A stretch of DNA of 33,925 nucleotides from assembly GCA_016937975.1 (NCBI GenBank), contig JAFGVN010000035.1:1-33925 (forward strand), given 5' to 3'. Position numbers and translations under genes: made by a program. Numbering within the stretch: the first letter of the stretch is position 1; each line of letters opens with the position of its first letter. Source of the stretch: Clostridia bacterium (GTDB taxonomy: Bacteria; Bacillota; Clostridia; Peptostreptococcales; Acidaminobacteraceae). The notes beneath the pieces are model-generated. The model was not told the DNA's origin, did not search any database, and saw only the letters and a list, made by a program, of their open reading frames with translations. Shown in pieces: positions 33,891-33,925 of this stretch.

Positions 33891-33925
33891 CTGTATTTTT
33901 GTTTTGTTTCTATTTTAATGCACAA

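Overview
The window looks like chromosomal DNA of a low-GC Gram-positive bacterium, most likely an anaerobic member of the Clostridia. The grounds are AT-rich codon use, strong AAGGAGG-type ribosome binding sites, frequent TTG/GTG starts, Gram-positive lipoprotein signals and a very large SLH-anchored surface protein. I cannot name the species.

Layout. (1) 1-985: decayed DNA, with a broken tyrosine integrase, a probable C-terminal scrap of a GGDEF domain and a hairpin. (2) 986-1742: a TetR-family repressor gene and a control region with three 14-bp palindromes (TGACACTAGTGTCA type) at exact 22-bp spacing; the third covers the -35 box of the forward promoter. (3) 1782-11287: one tightly packed operon: short-chain dehydrogenase, a complete branched-chain-amino-acid-type ABC importer (permeases LivH and LivM, ATPases LivG and LivF, binding lipoprotein), a KASIII-like condensing enzyme with a non-standard active site, a family-I CoA-transferase and two alpha/beta hydrolases, ending in an intrinsic terminator. 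(4) 11327-15928: an SCP2-type thiolase, then a diverged second copy of the CoA-transferase/hydrolase/hydrolase trio. (5) 16016-18991: an ArsP-type permease remnant and two paralogous MerR regulators, one divergent from a membrane-anchored hydrolase. Two promoters here share the 19-bp spacer typical of MerR control. (6) 18984-25613: a 2209-residue secreted protein with a long FN3-like array, DUF5011-like, Calx-beta and cadherin-like domains, an acidic linker and three SLH repeats, overlapping the second MerR gene. (7) 26045-32203: an OmpR-type two-component system followed by a lipoprotein and a lipoprotein with two tandem metallophosphoesterase domains. (8) 32688-33890: a PTS-EIIC-like membrane protein with its own promoter and terminator.

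How the genes may work together. Regions 2-4 read as a substrate-induced uptake and degradation system. The importer brings in a small acid or ester, hydrolases cleave ester or C-C bonds, CoA-transferases activate the acid, an NAD-type dehydrogenase handles the 3-hydroxy/3-oxo step and the thiolase (perhaps with the KASIII-like enzyme) splits the 3-oxoacyl-CoA. No acyl-CoA dehydrogenase or enoyl-CoA hydratase is present, so the substrate probably enters already oxidised at C3. The substrate itself cannot be read from sequence.

Region 7 looks like one regulon. The same element (TTTCACA, 4 nt, TTTCATA, 9 nt, TAAAAT) lies before the response regulator and before the lipoprotein/phosphoesterase pair. 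At the second site the promoter sits inside the 5' arm of a terminator, so it could block read-through from the sensor genes while letting its own transcripts pass.
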